Origin: Apus apus
Lineage: Eukaryota > Chordata > Aves > Apodiformes > Apodidae
Reading direction: 5' to 3'
NCBI RefSeq assembly: GCF_020740795.1
Contig: NC_067282.1
Coordinates: 144,508,858-144,572,857, forward strand
Length of the DNA: 64,000 bases
Both the position numbers and the translations under genes were made by a program. Under the pieces are notes generated by a model. That model was not told where the DNA came from. It saw only the letters and a list, made by a program, of their open reading frames with translations, and did not search any database. Positions 23,815 to 36,500 of the stretch are shown here, one piece after another. Numbering within the stretch: position 1 is the stretch's first letter; every line of letters starts with the position of its first letter.

Positions 23815-26800
23815 AATACACATTTATATACAATTTTATTTATACTTCAGCTGTGCTTTCTGTACAGAACTCTTTCAATTTCTTTGATGAAGAGAATAAA
23901 TTGCTTTAGTCTTCACAGGTAATGGGAGAAACATCCCTGTACCCACATATTGTCTCTTAGAATTTAACATGAATAAGAGTTCTTCAACATGAGGTGTCAC
24001 CATTTGAGAGGGAAATGCAGACTGCAAGACCACAGAATTAATCAAAACCTCTTAAATGGATGTATTATTTTTTTTTTTTAAATGAACAATTTTATATATT
24101 TAGCTCTCAAAGCAGCTTCCATCCCACATTTAAGTCTTATAACTCTGTGAACATTTCAATCATTGTACACATAACCTGGAGCTTAGATGCCTTCCAGCCA
24201 AAGAAAAAAGTTGCAGCCAGAGAGTAACAAAACACAGGAGAAGGAGAAAGAAAACTCCACATTCTCATATCGCACAATTCAAGTTTATTCCATTCATTCT
24301 TGCAACACAAACTTAAAAATACAGTATCATTTAGCATTCTGATGTTTATGAACCATAATAATGATGAACCCAACTGTGTCAAAACAGTTAACAATGGTGA
24401 AAAGAGGAAGTCAAATATCAAAATGCACAGAGCACTAATTTTCTTCCATCATTGCGTAGAAAGACGATTGCTTATCCATTTACAAAATATAATTAAGACA
24501 AGTTCATTTTTAAATTTTGCATGCAACACTGCAATTGCTTGACCTAGGGCACTCCATTCTTACCAGCCTCTTCTACAAATAATTCAATATTATGTTCAAG
24601 GATATGTTCCACTTAACTATCATACTCCTTTTCCCATTTGCTATCCCTTCAGAAAAATGAGCAGTGTACAAAATCCAAAATATACTTAAGTTTATAACTT
24701 AGTCAGCACAAATTTCAAAGGAAAAGATTTAAGAACAGAGTGAATTTCAAAGTATATGCAATTCCAGCCTAACAAAGTATTTAAATTCTGTTTATGTAAT
24801 GTAAAATAATTTACAGTTTGTTATTTTCATCTAGTTAGGACCTACTCAAAGATACAGGCAGCCACCCATTTTTATTTTTTTTTTCACAATAAGGGAACAT
24901 ATGAGCAAGCCCCGTATCTAGACAATTACAAAAGCATAAGCTTTTATTATTATTTTTTGTTTTATATCCTGGGCAAAATGATCAATCACCTCTTATGTAG
25001 TGCAAAAAGCAAAAAAGCATTTCTTCTTTATGAGCCAAACATGAAATGCCATCTTTTAACTATCTTGAAAGGCAGCTTGGGTATGTATTACAGCCAAATT
25101 ATCACTTGTCTCACTAAAGTTTGTTTGCATCTTTTTTCCTCAAGTCAAGTAAGAAAAAATAAGGTGTCTACATAATTGTAGAAAAAGGGAGGCAAAATTG
25201 CCTCAGTGAATAACCAGAAGTCAGTACAAAGATGATTTTTCTCGACTATGATGATGCTGGCTTACATGGGAGTTGAAAGGAAGGGCAGGAAAGAATAGAG
25301 AAAAAAAAAAATCAAAACAACCAAAACCACTATGGCCAGACAACTTGACACTAATCAACACAAAAAACTTGAATAATCAAGTTTTCCACATAAAAACAGA
25401 TTGCAGTTTTCTAGACTAGTATTTTAAGACCTAAGTATTTAATAGCATAATACGGAGGCAATTTTATGCCAAAGATGGTAACTTTCATAGCTGAATGAAG
25501 AGTTACATGTATAGTCTGCATTCACACTATTACAATGACATGACAATCCAGCACTGATCAGAGATAACATTTAAGAGTTCTCTTTAAATAGTCATTAAAA
25601 AGCATTGCTCACCAAATATGCCTGCTCTTTTATCAGCAACTCACCAATTGATTTATCACCAGTTTCCAACCCTTCTGCTCTTCCTTGCCCCCATCTCCAA
25701 GTCATGCTGTACAGTTTATGGCCCAAGTTGATTGTTTTCTCCATCAAATTGTTTATGGAATGTGTACATATAAATCAGTCTTATTTTGCAGTCTAAATGC
25801 AAGCCTTTTTATAGCTGAGACATTCAATCATAATATGCAGCATGATTCAAGTAAAATCAAGTCTACATTAAATATGAGTGGTAGTCATCAGGCTACTCCA
25901 ACATATCCTCTCAATTTCAACAGTGATATCAAAATAGTATTGACTACTTTTAAGAATTCAGCATGAGACATTATATACAATTATTTTCTATATTGTGTGT
26001 GTTATCAGAAAGTTTGAAATCTGTATTCCAAAAAAATAGGAAGATGTATAGTTTGTGGTACACACTTTTCTGTTATAAAATCTATTACGGAGGAATCAGC
26101 AGTCTAATGAAAATTTTCAAGATCAAAGTCAGGAGCTCCGACATTCCTGAGGACTGTAAGTTGTGACAGAAATCCCTACATCATTAAATTTCTTCCCATG
26201 AATTATCAAGGCTGTAACAGTACTATCATACTTACTGATAGAGGAAATCTTACCTAAAAGTCATGGCTTAATGTTGTATGGTTGCACTGGGAACTTTCAG
26301 AGCAAGCCCCATGCCTTAGTGAAATTTTAGAGGTCCATTCAGCCCACAATGAAACACCAACTCAAATATATGCACAACTAAAAGGGCTTTTTTTTGTTTG
26401 TTTTCTAGTAGTTGGAGCAAGTTAAGACTTCTACTTGCATGTCTACCTGTTCCTAACACCTGAACTAAGAAAGCTTACATGCATTTTAAAAGTTTATCAG
26501 AAAAGTTTAGCAACAATATTCACCTGATATGAATGTCTAAATAATTACTGTTCATTTTTCACATTTGACTTGATTCTCCTTGAATATCAAACAGCCTGTA
26601 GCTTTCTCACATGTCTACAAATTTTATGTTGACAAAGTGAATAAAGAAATTCTATCTTACAATCCTTTTGGGAATACCTAAAGTGACATTTTGAACTCTC
26701 TCAAAAACAGTTTCTGAAAATGTCTGTCCTGGACTAAAAAACATAGGAAAGAAAAACCTTGAATTTAAGCATCCGAATGTAGCTTGGCAGATATTCTGGA

Positions 26801-27427
26801 GTGTAATACCACCATGCCTCAACTGATCTTTTCTGGTTTACTCAAGAGTCAGAAAAACATTAGTGTGACATCCAATTAGTCAACATAAAGAACAGCTCCA
26901 GTAACTAGTATCAAAAGTCCTCCAAACCGCAACATAAGCTTTAGGCAAAAAGAAGAATAAAGCTACACACAGAGAGAAGAGAGAAAAGCAACCCAGCCAC
27001 CTACATTACTACACTTCATATTATGGTAGACACTAATAGTATGGGACTATTGTCTCCTTCACAATTAGTTTCAGGTACATAGCACAGTACTTCCATCTAA
27101 AGGAATCTTTCAACAAAAATCTTAGTACTAACCTAGGAGGTTTACAAGCCAAAAATTCAAGATCATGGTCTGTCTTCCTTCTTCCATTTTCACTAGAAAT
27201 GGGAAGAGATTGTGCAGTGAAAAGAAGTCCTAGAGGGACACTGTTCATAATAGTTTTCAATCCTCTCCAAACAGATTATCTTCAATACAAGCCCCTAACT
27301 AGTCTGATTCATAAAGAATTTCCCTCCCCCCAAAGTATTTAGCTGAAGAAGCTGGAAGATGCAAAGAGTGACAGACAGGCAGCAGTGTGAGGCCACAGGA
27401 GAGACATTTAAGATATCAGTCCATCCG
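23815..27427 (-). other. MTPN: Probable MTPN 3' UTR
   Basis: AT-rich minus-strand sequence following the MTPN stop, without recognisable transposons or exons. Mammalian MTPN mRNAs carry a 3' UTR of several kilobases, and the length up to the AATAAA at 23840-23835 (about 3.6 kb) fits. The 3' end is inferred. Other minus-strand AATAAA motifs at 24948-24943, 24876-24871 and 24289-24284 could give shorter forms. In human, the LUZP6 peptide is encoded on the same transcript; I see no clear counterpart here. Confidence 0.6.
23835..23840 (-). terminator. Candidate distal MTPN poly(A) signal AATAAA
   Basis: The minus strand reads GTATAAATAAAATTG, followed within about 60 nt by GT-rich sequence (GGTGCAAGTTGTC), a normal arrangement for cleavage. 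It was chosen because its distance from the stop fits the expected transcript size. Competing AATAAA motifs exist closer to the stop. Confidence 0.4.
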
Positions 27428-27514
27428 TCACTGAAGAAGAGTTTTGATTGCCTGGTTGTCAGTGGCTTCAAAGGCAGTTAGTCCATCTGGGCCTTTCACA
27501 GTCTTATCAGCACC
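27428..27514 (-). CDS. MTPN: MTPN coding exon 4 (residues 91-118 and stop)
   Basis: Encodes [20 protein letters not shown], then QAIKTLLQ and TGA: the last ankyrin repeat. The acceptor AATGTCTTTACAG follows a pyrimidine-rich tract. The third residue from the end of TLLQ is preceded by Thr115 (ACT), where mammals have Ala as I remember it. Confidence 0.97.
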   Translation of the reverse strand, partial: GADKTVKGPDGLTAFEATDNQAIKTLLQ

Positions 27515-30500
27515 CTGTAAAGACATTGAGAAGGACTGTCAATTCATAAAGCCAGGCTGTATTAGCATTAAATGCACCACAACAGATACTTACCTTGCAT
27601 AATTATAGTGATTACATACAGCTTTTTAGTGTAGTGTATTTTTTTCATTTAGAAACCATGTAGGAAATATTTATGTACAAAACTATCTGGCATGCAGCTT
27701 ATCTAAATTTCAAAATTTACTTCAGACCTAGAAAAAAACCCTACATAACCTTTTTCACACAGCACATTGCAAGATCAGCAAATGACCAGTTAATCTTGGA
27801 CAGAAACAAAGATTTTGTTTGTTTGTTTGTTTCCAGCAACTATTCACATGAATGCAAGAATTCAGTATTATACACTTCTATAAAAACCTATGGTGCAGCA
27901 AGATTTTTCACATACTAAATTAACAGATAATCTCTGGAAGATCTTACTAACAAATCATGCTATCTTCTCCATCCTAAAAAACTACATATCCATCTAGGAT
28001 TGTGCTTCTCTCTCCCATTTTGAAAAAAAAAAAAAAAAACAAAACACAACAGAACCCTATTCCTACAAAAGAAGAAATCCCAAATCATTCCAAGTCAAAA
28101 ACTGATCAAGTTTGATTTGAATTAGCTCTGTCTGCAGTTAAAAGCAAACTAAACAGCTTAGGGAGGCAACAAGAGGATGGATAGAGTAGACAAACTGTGG
28201 AACAATAAGCACAAATGCAGCCTCAGTGCCAAAATTATGGAAGTAGAGCAAAAGAGAAGCAAAAAGTGATTAACTAGTCATGTTTATTTTGAGCATTGTG
28301 TAGTCATACACATAAAAGTGAAAAAAAACCAGATTAAATTGTAAATAGGGTACTGAAATAAAGGGATAAAAATATTAGAGAACATAGGACTACAGAGATG
28401 TAGTGAGATGTTTCCCATAAAATAAGTTAGATTCCAGAACACCTCTGTTTGGGAAGATAAGAAAGTCTCACTTTAAACTATGTATTTGCTCAATCAAGTG
28501 ACAGGAAAAACACTGTGGGTGGGTGGCAAGAGCACGTACTGCAGAGCTTTTACTTTAGTTTTACATATAAACTCTCCAATGAATAAGAACAAATCTCTTC
28601 TCAAATACATTACACGGAAGGAAGGGCACAGATTAATAGTAAAGAGCACTCAGTAGTTTTCTAAGAACGTAATAGACCTAGAATGTCAAGAGCTTCTCTA
28701 CTAATAAAAGATTATACATATAAAGCCCCACTAAACTTCTATACATAATACCACGTATGTTCCCAAGACAACTCTCAGCCCACTATTTGTTTCCACAACA
28801 TAATAAAATGGATCTGACGTTACTGCGATATGCTGTCAAAACTTCCTTCCATAACATATATTTCTATTTTTGAAACTTCTACTCTCTTTACTTCTAAGTA
28901 TTCAACTGCCACTCTAAATATACAGCTTCACAGTGGTTTCTGAGACAGCAATGCCCATCCTGAGTTTCATTGGCCAAACGGATCCTGTTACAGCCCTTCG
29001 TCTTCCTTGCAGCCTCTAGAGACCCTCATTGCAGGACATGATCGGAACAGATTATTTTATTTGGTGGGAGTCAGCTGTGGGGCAGGGAGACAGGCTTCTG
29101 CTGTCCAGGAAAATAAAATTGTCTTGAGAACTCAAGAAAATAATTCAGAGAGTGATACTTAAAATGTCAACAATTCCTTCCAGGAAGCTCATTTTGTCTA
29201 GCACCTTTCAGGCAGTAGAATACAGTCATACCTTTTGTGCATACACAAATTCACTTGTGACAGGAGGAATCATAACACTTATCTCTCTTGTCACTATGAA
29301 ACATCCTTGGCCCAAACGATATGCAGTATATGCTGCAGTATCACTGTTCTGTTGAGTGAACATGAGCTTAGTCCGTCTGTTTCCAAGAGATGATAAGCTG
29401 GTCATTGCAAACACACTTAGCCTGAAACCACTGAGACCCATTGCTTGTGAAACATTAATTTTTCACCCTAATAAACACCCAACACATTTAACAGGTATTT
29501 AACAGTTATTATCTTGGTTGTTCTGGGCTTATTTTACACGTGTTGATTATTTCTACTGCTTAGATACCACTCTCAGATCAGAGTCCATGTGGAAATCAAA
29601 AGGGCTTCAAAGCTGCTCTTTGATGTTGAACTCAGGCAACCTGAAGGAACTTAGACTTGAAGAAAAATGGAACTATGCAGTAACCGACCTACCAGTATTC
29701 ATCCTTTATCATAGTTTGAAGAACTTTAACATATAATACTCTTCACCAATGTATCAGCTTTTAGAGTATAAAAGATAACTATTTACTGAAGTAATTTTAA
29801 AGTGGAAAGAGAACTTTTAGTTTAGACACAGGACTACCTTCCACCCTCACGCACATTTGTCCTTCAGAAAAGCTGCAGACTCACAAGACCTGACTTTCTA
29901 AACCAGCCTCACCGAATGTAGGTTAAGTAGGTCATGACAACCTAGGCAGGACACAGTTTAATAAACTCCATGTTAATAAATTAGGAAAATGGCTCCTTAG
30001 CTAGGCAGAAAGATTCCTGCCTGCATTCAATACAATGAGAAAGAAATAAAGTTCAGGTCAAGAGGATTTTAATTTTCAGAAGTTCAGCACTGCCTGGAAG
30101 CAAGTTTAATAAAAAGTGCATAAAAGTAAAATTATTCCACAGTATTCTCTACTTCCCTAAAGTGAAAGTTATTAACATGTTATGTTTGTGCTATGCTCTT
30201 AAAATACACACACTGAAATATATATAAATTCTCTTTCTTTGGCAGAATAATAAAAACAAGAGCCTTTGCCCTCTTAAACCACTCGGTAAAGCACTGATGT
30301 TAAATATGCTCTGAAGGCAGCACAATAGCTATTAGGGTACAGTTGCAGTTCAGGAAAAACAAAAACACGAAGGCAGAAGATAAAGGCAAAGCAGAGCTGT
30401 CACCAAACCATGTGAAATTGGAATTGTGGGCACTTAATGAAGCTGGTAGAAGACTGGTTTACACAGCAAGCAGCAAACTTACAGAACTAGTTGCCAGATA

Positions 30501-33500
30501 AAGTTACGGAAGTAGATAACAGTTTGTTCAGAAAAGGATATGGAAGAATCAATGGACAACAAAACTATAAACACTTCTTAGAGGGGATAGGTGTGTCTAT
30601 CTTCAAAATTCCCAATACAACTATGATTGAGGTGAACAAGTGAACAGAAGTGCTCAAACACAACTCTTCCCAAAAGTCATCACCCTTGCCACTGTCTGAT
30701 GAGAATAAAAGGTGCTAAACTGCCTGATGAACAAATGTATGAGATTTGTCGTATCTTTCATTACAAGTCTCATCTGCCGTTAGAAGCATTTAAAAGCTTG
30801 TCTACTGTAACATATTTGCTTGTTCTACACTTTGAAAACTCCACCTCTTTACATTACAAAATCAAATATAAGATTATTTGAGAAAAACATGGAACATTTT
30901 GAGTTTCATATATCTATCTACTTTTCAAATAGGTATCCCTCAAATGGGCTATCCCTGCAAAAACTAAAAGCAAACTGAAATAGAGTAACTGATGTCCCTT
31001 CAGTTCAGTTCTGAGTACTCATTATTTTGTTTTGTAGAAGGCTGGTATATAACATGAACAAACCAAAAACCTGGTATTTTGGAAAACAATTCAGTTTTGA
31101 CTTCACCAATAGCTACCAAAAATTCATTTCCTCCTTAACACTATAATATCTTCCAATATTATGTTATATAACATTATTAACCATACTGAACAGGCAGAAA
31201 TGATCAAAATTAACACAAGATGCAACATTTCTCCTTCACTTTGAGGTCACAACATGCTGCAAACCACCTTACTATTAAAAATTACAAAGGCTATTTAAAT
31301 ATGCATCTAATTCCTAGAAAAATACTTTAACATTAATTAAAAAATTAACTACTGTTGATGTAGCAGTAAGACAACAAGCCCTAACTTTGAACTTTAATCA
31401 AGGTCTTCAGACTATAGTTAATGACCTTCATGTATTACAGTAGGTGAGAGCAAAACATTTTCAACTGAAACTCAGATGCTGATATATAAGTTTTAGGTAT
31501 CACTCTGCAAACCTCCAGAATTCTTCTCCTTGGAACGTCTACAATATGATATTCCACACATTTTCATAAATTTTGAATGATACACTAAGAAGTCACAAAA
31601 CTATTTCTAGACTATATACCATCCAAGTAATGCGTGATAGTTTAAAAAGGAAGGGTTTTTGAATTGTCCTTTGAAAAAGGACAGTTTTGTAGGAAAAGGC
31701 AAACCATTTAATAAATACAATCTGCCAAAACCATGACAGAAATTGATTATGACTGATCACTATGATTAGCACAACAGCCATGCTTGAGAACACTCAGTCA
31801 TTTGGTAAGCTCCGTTATTGAAGTTTTGAAATGGCATCTAAGCTTCTTATAGTGTAAGAAATCAAATTGAGCAATTACAAAAATAAAAACATCCCAACAA
31901 GGCATCACAATTCCTCACTGAAATGCTTATTTCAGAAGAAAGTGTGCAAACAAAGGCCCTTGTTGAGAAACTACCTTGGGAAGAGTACAGTATATCTATC
32001 CTTAAGTTATGTTCGGTGGTTATCAGTAATCCTATGTATGCACTGTAACTACGACAACAAAGTCATATAACTAGTTCAGGTTTTTTAAACAAAGCAAGCT
32101 GGTTTATTTATGCAAATTAACTATGTTGGTTGTATCTTTTTCTCATATTGGAAGACATGTTTGATCTTGAATACTAACACAAACCATGGTAATATGTGAT
32201 ACTACAGTTCAATGTACTTTAATCATAAAACCATAAATCAATGAAATGTGGGCTTTGGGGATTAAATCCATGCAAACATTACAATAGGCGAAAACTTTGG
32301 GGGGGAAAAAAACCAAACAAACAACTTAAAACCTGAACCTAAAACTTTGTCAACAACTTCAATACTGAACAAAGGATTTACTAAAGAGTGAAAAGTGTTT
32401 GCTTTCTGAAGCTGCAAAATTACTTCTTAAACCTGCTGGAGTAGTCATTTGCAACCAGCAATGAATATTAAGATGACACTTCAAACACCTCCTGTAAAAC
32501 CCATCAGGAAATTCTACCAAATTGTTCTTCTTCACAGTACTTAATTCATCATTTTTGATGAACATACTTTCCAAGGTCAAACCAAATGTTCTGGGATTAC
32601 CTGCCTTTCACAGAAGGTCACACTTCAAATGCTTTCAAGGAGGGGTTTTAAGAAGAAACTTAGAGCTAAACTACTTGGTTTAGGAAGCTCTTAATTCCCC
32701 TCTCCAGAGACAGCAGTTTGGAAAGCTAAAATATGTATTAAAACACACACATGATTAAGGAAGGAGCTCTCCTGCAGTTTTAATATCACTCCAGTTTTAA
32801 TTTATAGCCAAATGCTACAGGATCACCAGATAAGTTTATAAAATGTTATTTATGTCATAATTTGGAGCCATGGTTCACTCAAGACAGAATATGATGCATT
32901 CTTAGGGAGGTAGTAGAAGAGAAGAGGCAGGAAATAAGATCTATGAAATTTAACCTCATCCAGAAATAATCAGTTCCAGCTCCCTGAAATTGCACAGGGG
33001 AGGTAGTAGCATGGTATACTCTCTTTTCACAGGCATAATATTCTAGACTTTCTTACTCCTACCAGTGAAACCCCATCTCATTGCACATGCAGCTACAGAT
33101 TCTTTTACAAGCATCTATTTCACTCCACTTCTCATCTCTTTAAGTCTCATCCCACCTACAATTACAGCTAAATATTGCTTTCCATACAAAGGTCAAAACC
33201 ATTATTGTGACCCCAAATCTTCAAGAACAAGTCAGTCAGTCATCCGCTACAATAGCGGCGTTCTTAAAAGTAACTTGATGATAATCTCTTGGGATCCCTT
33301 CCAGACTTCTTAATAATTTAATCTGCACATTAGATGTAGTACAATCTGCTTCATCTATGTTTTTCATCAACACATACCTAAAAATATTGCAAAATAAAGT
33401 AGAAACTTCTGCTTCTGAAACAGTGAGCTTGTCCAAAGTAACATCCTGCTATGGTACTGTCAAACCACATTAATGCTTCAGGGAGCTCTTGACAGTTTGA

Positions 33501-36500
33501 AACATCTCCCTCCTTCCACTGCCTTCACAAAAAACTTCACACCTGGGCAGTTCCCAGAAGAAGCCTGCTTCCTCAGAAGCTGTAAAACCATTTGATTTGG
33601 ATGCATTGCTAACCCCAGTGAACAAGAACTGGTTTAGCTTGTTAAGGCTTTATGCAGAACGGCTCACAGGACTACTTAGAACTGGCTTTCTACTGCTTCT
33701 CAGAAGGCTCTAGGACAACTTTCTGCTGCAACCAACTCTCCACAGGTCAACTCACCACCAGACATTTCTATACCACTGACAGGCAGATGGTGCTCAGTCA
33801 GCACTGAGAGCAGAATCTCATTCAGCACTATGAACAGAACCATGTTCACTACTTTTGAACAGAACCATAGGGAGCAGGTGGCTCTGCTTCCAGTGCTTTG
33901 ATTTTTTTGCAAGAAAACCATGTGTATATAGGGGAGTTCAAGTGTATGAGTCACATCATTTGTAACATGCTGGCCAATTAATCTCATACCTTTGCTGTGC
34001 TTGGCCATCAGAAGTGTTCACTCTGCAATTGTCTTTGGTTATCTCATGATGAGATAAGGGCAAAATCAAAAGTGAGAAAAGAAAGAGTCACAATAAGATA
34101 AAGCCAACTCAATAAACTGTGAGAGAGTTTCTAAAAGTGATGTTAAACGATGGAAGCTATAAAAATATCAACTTTTTTTAAAGTTATTTCAATAAAATTC
34201 AAAACATTTCTAGAAGTAATGTTAAATAATTGCATTTAAAGAAACATGAAAACACCACAGCTTTTAAAAGTGATATTCAGGACTGCAACATGAAATGGGC
34301 TGTTCATAATACATTTGATTGAGTTGCCTTTATCTCACAATTAATTTTTCATGTAACAAATGGCATGATTCACATACTTGAGCTCTTCTCTAAATGCACA
34401 GTTTCCTTGCAAAAATCAGAGCTGCCTGCTCTCTGAGGCTCTGTTCTAAGGCACTGAATGAGCCCCACTCACTGACTGGTGTACAGTTGTCCTGAAGAAG
34501 AATCTGCGGTGGAAAAGTGTCTGACAACCAATTGGCAGCGTTCAGTTGGCCCTTTCTTTGTGCTGAAAAGGGTGATAAGGAACAGAATTCAAACTATTTC
34601 AAGTCATCCTGGCACCCTGTGCCAACCTTGGAAATTTCCTCCAACTCACTAGTAAGAGTGAGTGTATATGAAGGACAAAGTTTATCACATCGAGTATATC
34701 AGCTGTTTCAATGGATTATCACAAGCTTTGTAGCCCAGATGTCATAACTACATACCTAAAAAATCCTGATCCTCAACTCTTTCTTTTTACCACCTTAAAT
34801 ATTTCATCACATTTCAAATGCAGATCTCTATAAAACCATCACAGGTTCTAGAGCACCTGTAGAGAAGGGGAATTAAGCTGTTGAAGGGTTTAGAGAACAA
34901 GTCCTTTGAGGAGTGGGAAGTGCCAGTAGATCAATACCTGGCTCTGAGCCTGGTGTGACTAGCAGGATTTCGGGTTTTTTATCACAGGTCAGTTTACATG
35001 ACACTAAGCCTGCTGACAACAGCTGGGGTGCACCTCTCTCTATGGGGGAAAAGGATTCTAGCACAGGAGTTAGCAGGACTCATTGACACAGCTTTAAAAT
35101 AGGTTTGAAGGGGAAAGGGAATAAAAGCCAGGCTCACTATAGATAAGCCTGGGGGTGGCACACCAATGTTTGTGGGACAGTGTGCTAGTGAGGTCTTTCA
35201 GTGTGCCCTCTCAGTGAAGGTAGGAAAATGGAGAGCCAGGCAGCAGCAAAGACACAAGGGTTATGATGGATCAGAAACCACGCAAGGGCCTGAGAATGGT
35301 CAGGTAGGAATTAGGGCTTCTCCCCTCAGAAAAGTGGCAGGATCAATAGCTCAACTGAAGTGCATCTACACCAATGAACATAATGAGCAACAAACAGGAG
35401 GAGCCGGAAGCCATTGTGCAGAAGAAAAACTATGATTTAGTTGCCATGGAAACATGATGGGATGGCTGACACAGCTGGAGAGCTGCAATGGATGGCTACG
35501 AACTCTTCAGAAAGGAGAGGCACAAAAGGAGAAGCAGTGGGCTGGCTCTCTATATTAAGGAGTGTTTTGATTGCCTAGAGCTTAATGACAGTGATGATAG
35601 GGTTGAGTAAAAAAAGAAGGATGAGCAATATTGAGACTCTTCCTAGCTGCTTATAGACTATTTAGTCTGCCTCTTAATCCTAGTTGGGCAGTCTATAAGA
35701 CTCCCACTGTGATGTCTGCCTTATTGGCCTTTCCCTTGATTCTTACCCACAAAAACTAACATCAGACATTCAGTAACTGTCCTGCATCTAGAGCAACAGT
35801 AAAAATATATCCCAGTCCAAAAGTAGTGAGGAAGAATGCTAAACAGTCAAAGTTAAACAGCTGGTAATTTTTAGAACTTTCAATAAGGGCCACTGGATCT
35901 CCAAGGTATCTACTATCAAATAACATATGGAATCAGATTATGTTACAAAAAATGTGTGAAATAGATGTTCAAACAAGGGTCAGAAAATAACTATATTAAG
36001 AGAATAACTTCTTTACATAACATCTGTCTTAAACAGAAGAAGCTGACGAGTTAAGTTCTATCAGCTAGTCCATGTGAACGGAAGCAAGCAGAGAAGGTAC
36101 AACACCTAAGCTCTGCATGAAGAAATCTGAAAATACAAGATTTCCCAAACTATCCAGTTGCAGTAACATTTTTCTAAGCTCATATTCTAGTTCAAGCTCA
36201 CTTTCTTATAGCACTCTGTGCATCTTGGTAAGATTACCTCATCTTTACGACTGTTGAACTTCACAAATTCCATTAAAATTGTATCAAGTAAAGAGATCAA
36301 TACATTCTCACAAACTGCATGAAAAATCTGGTTCAAAAAAGACTTTAATGCCCTTGCTGACAGAGACTACAATGAATGCACAATCCTTACTAGTTGCCAG
36401 GCAATTCACTTATTAACTTGATTTTAAGACATCTTATTTATTACTTTAGCAACTTATTTAGAATGCAAAACACTTCAAAGCAGAAATGGAAGGAAACACA

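Noticed and set aside
23815..27427. LUZP6 counterpart in the MTPN 3' UTR
   Set aside because: The human transcript is known to carry it, but I saw no short leucine-zipper frame that I could match here.
31161..31174. 14-bp perfect palindrome ATGTTATATAACAT
   Set aside because: Short, loop-less and purely AT-rich; expected by chance in 64 kb of such DNA.
33285..33350. GGGATCCCTTCCAGACTTC-like sequence similar to a CR1 3' end
   Set aside because: Only a dozen bases resemble CR1, with no CATTCTATGATT terminus and no coding remnant nearby.
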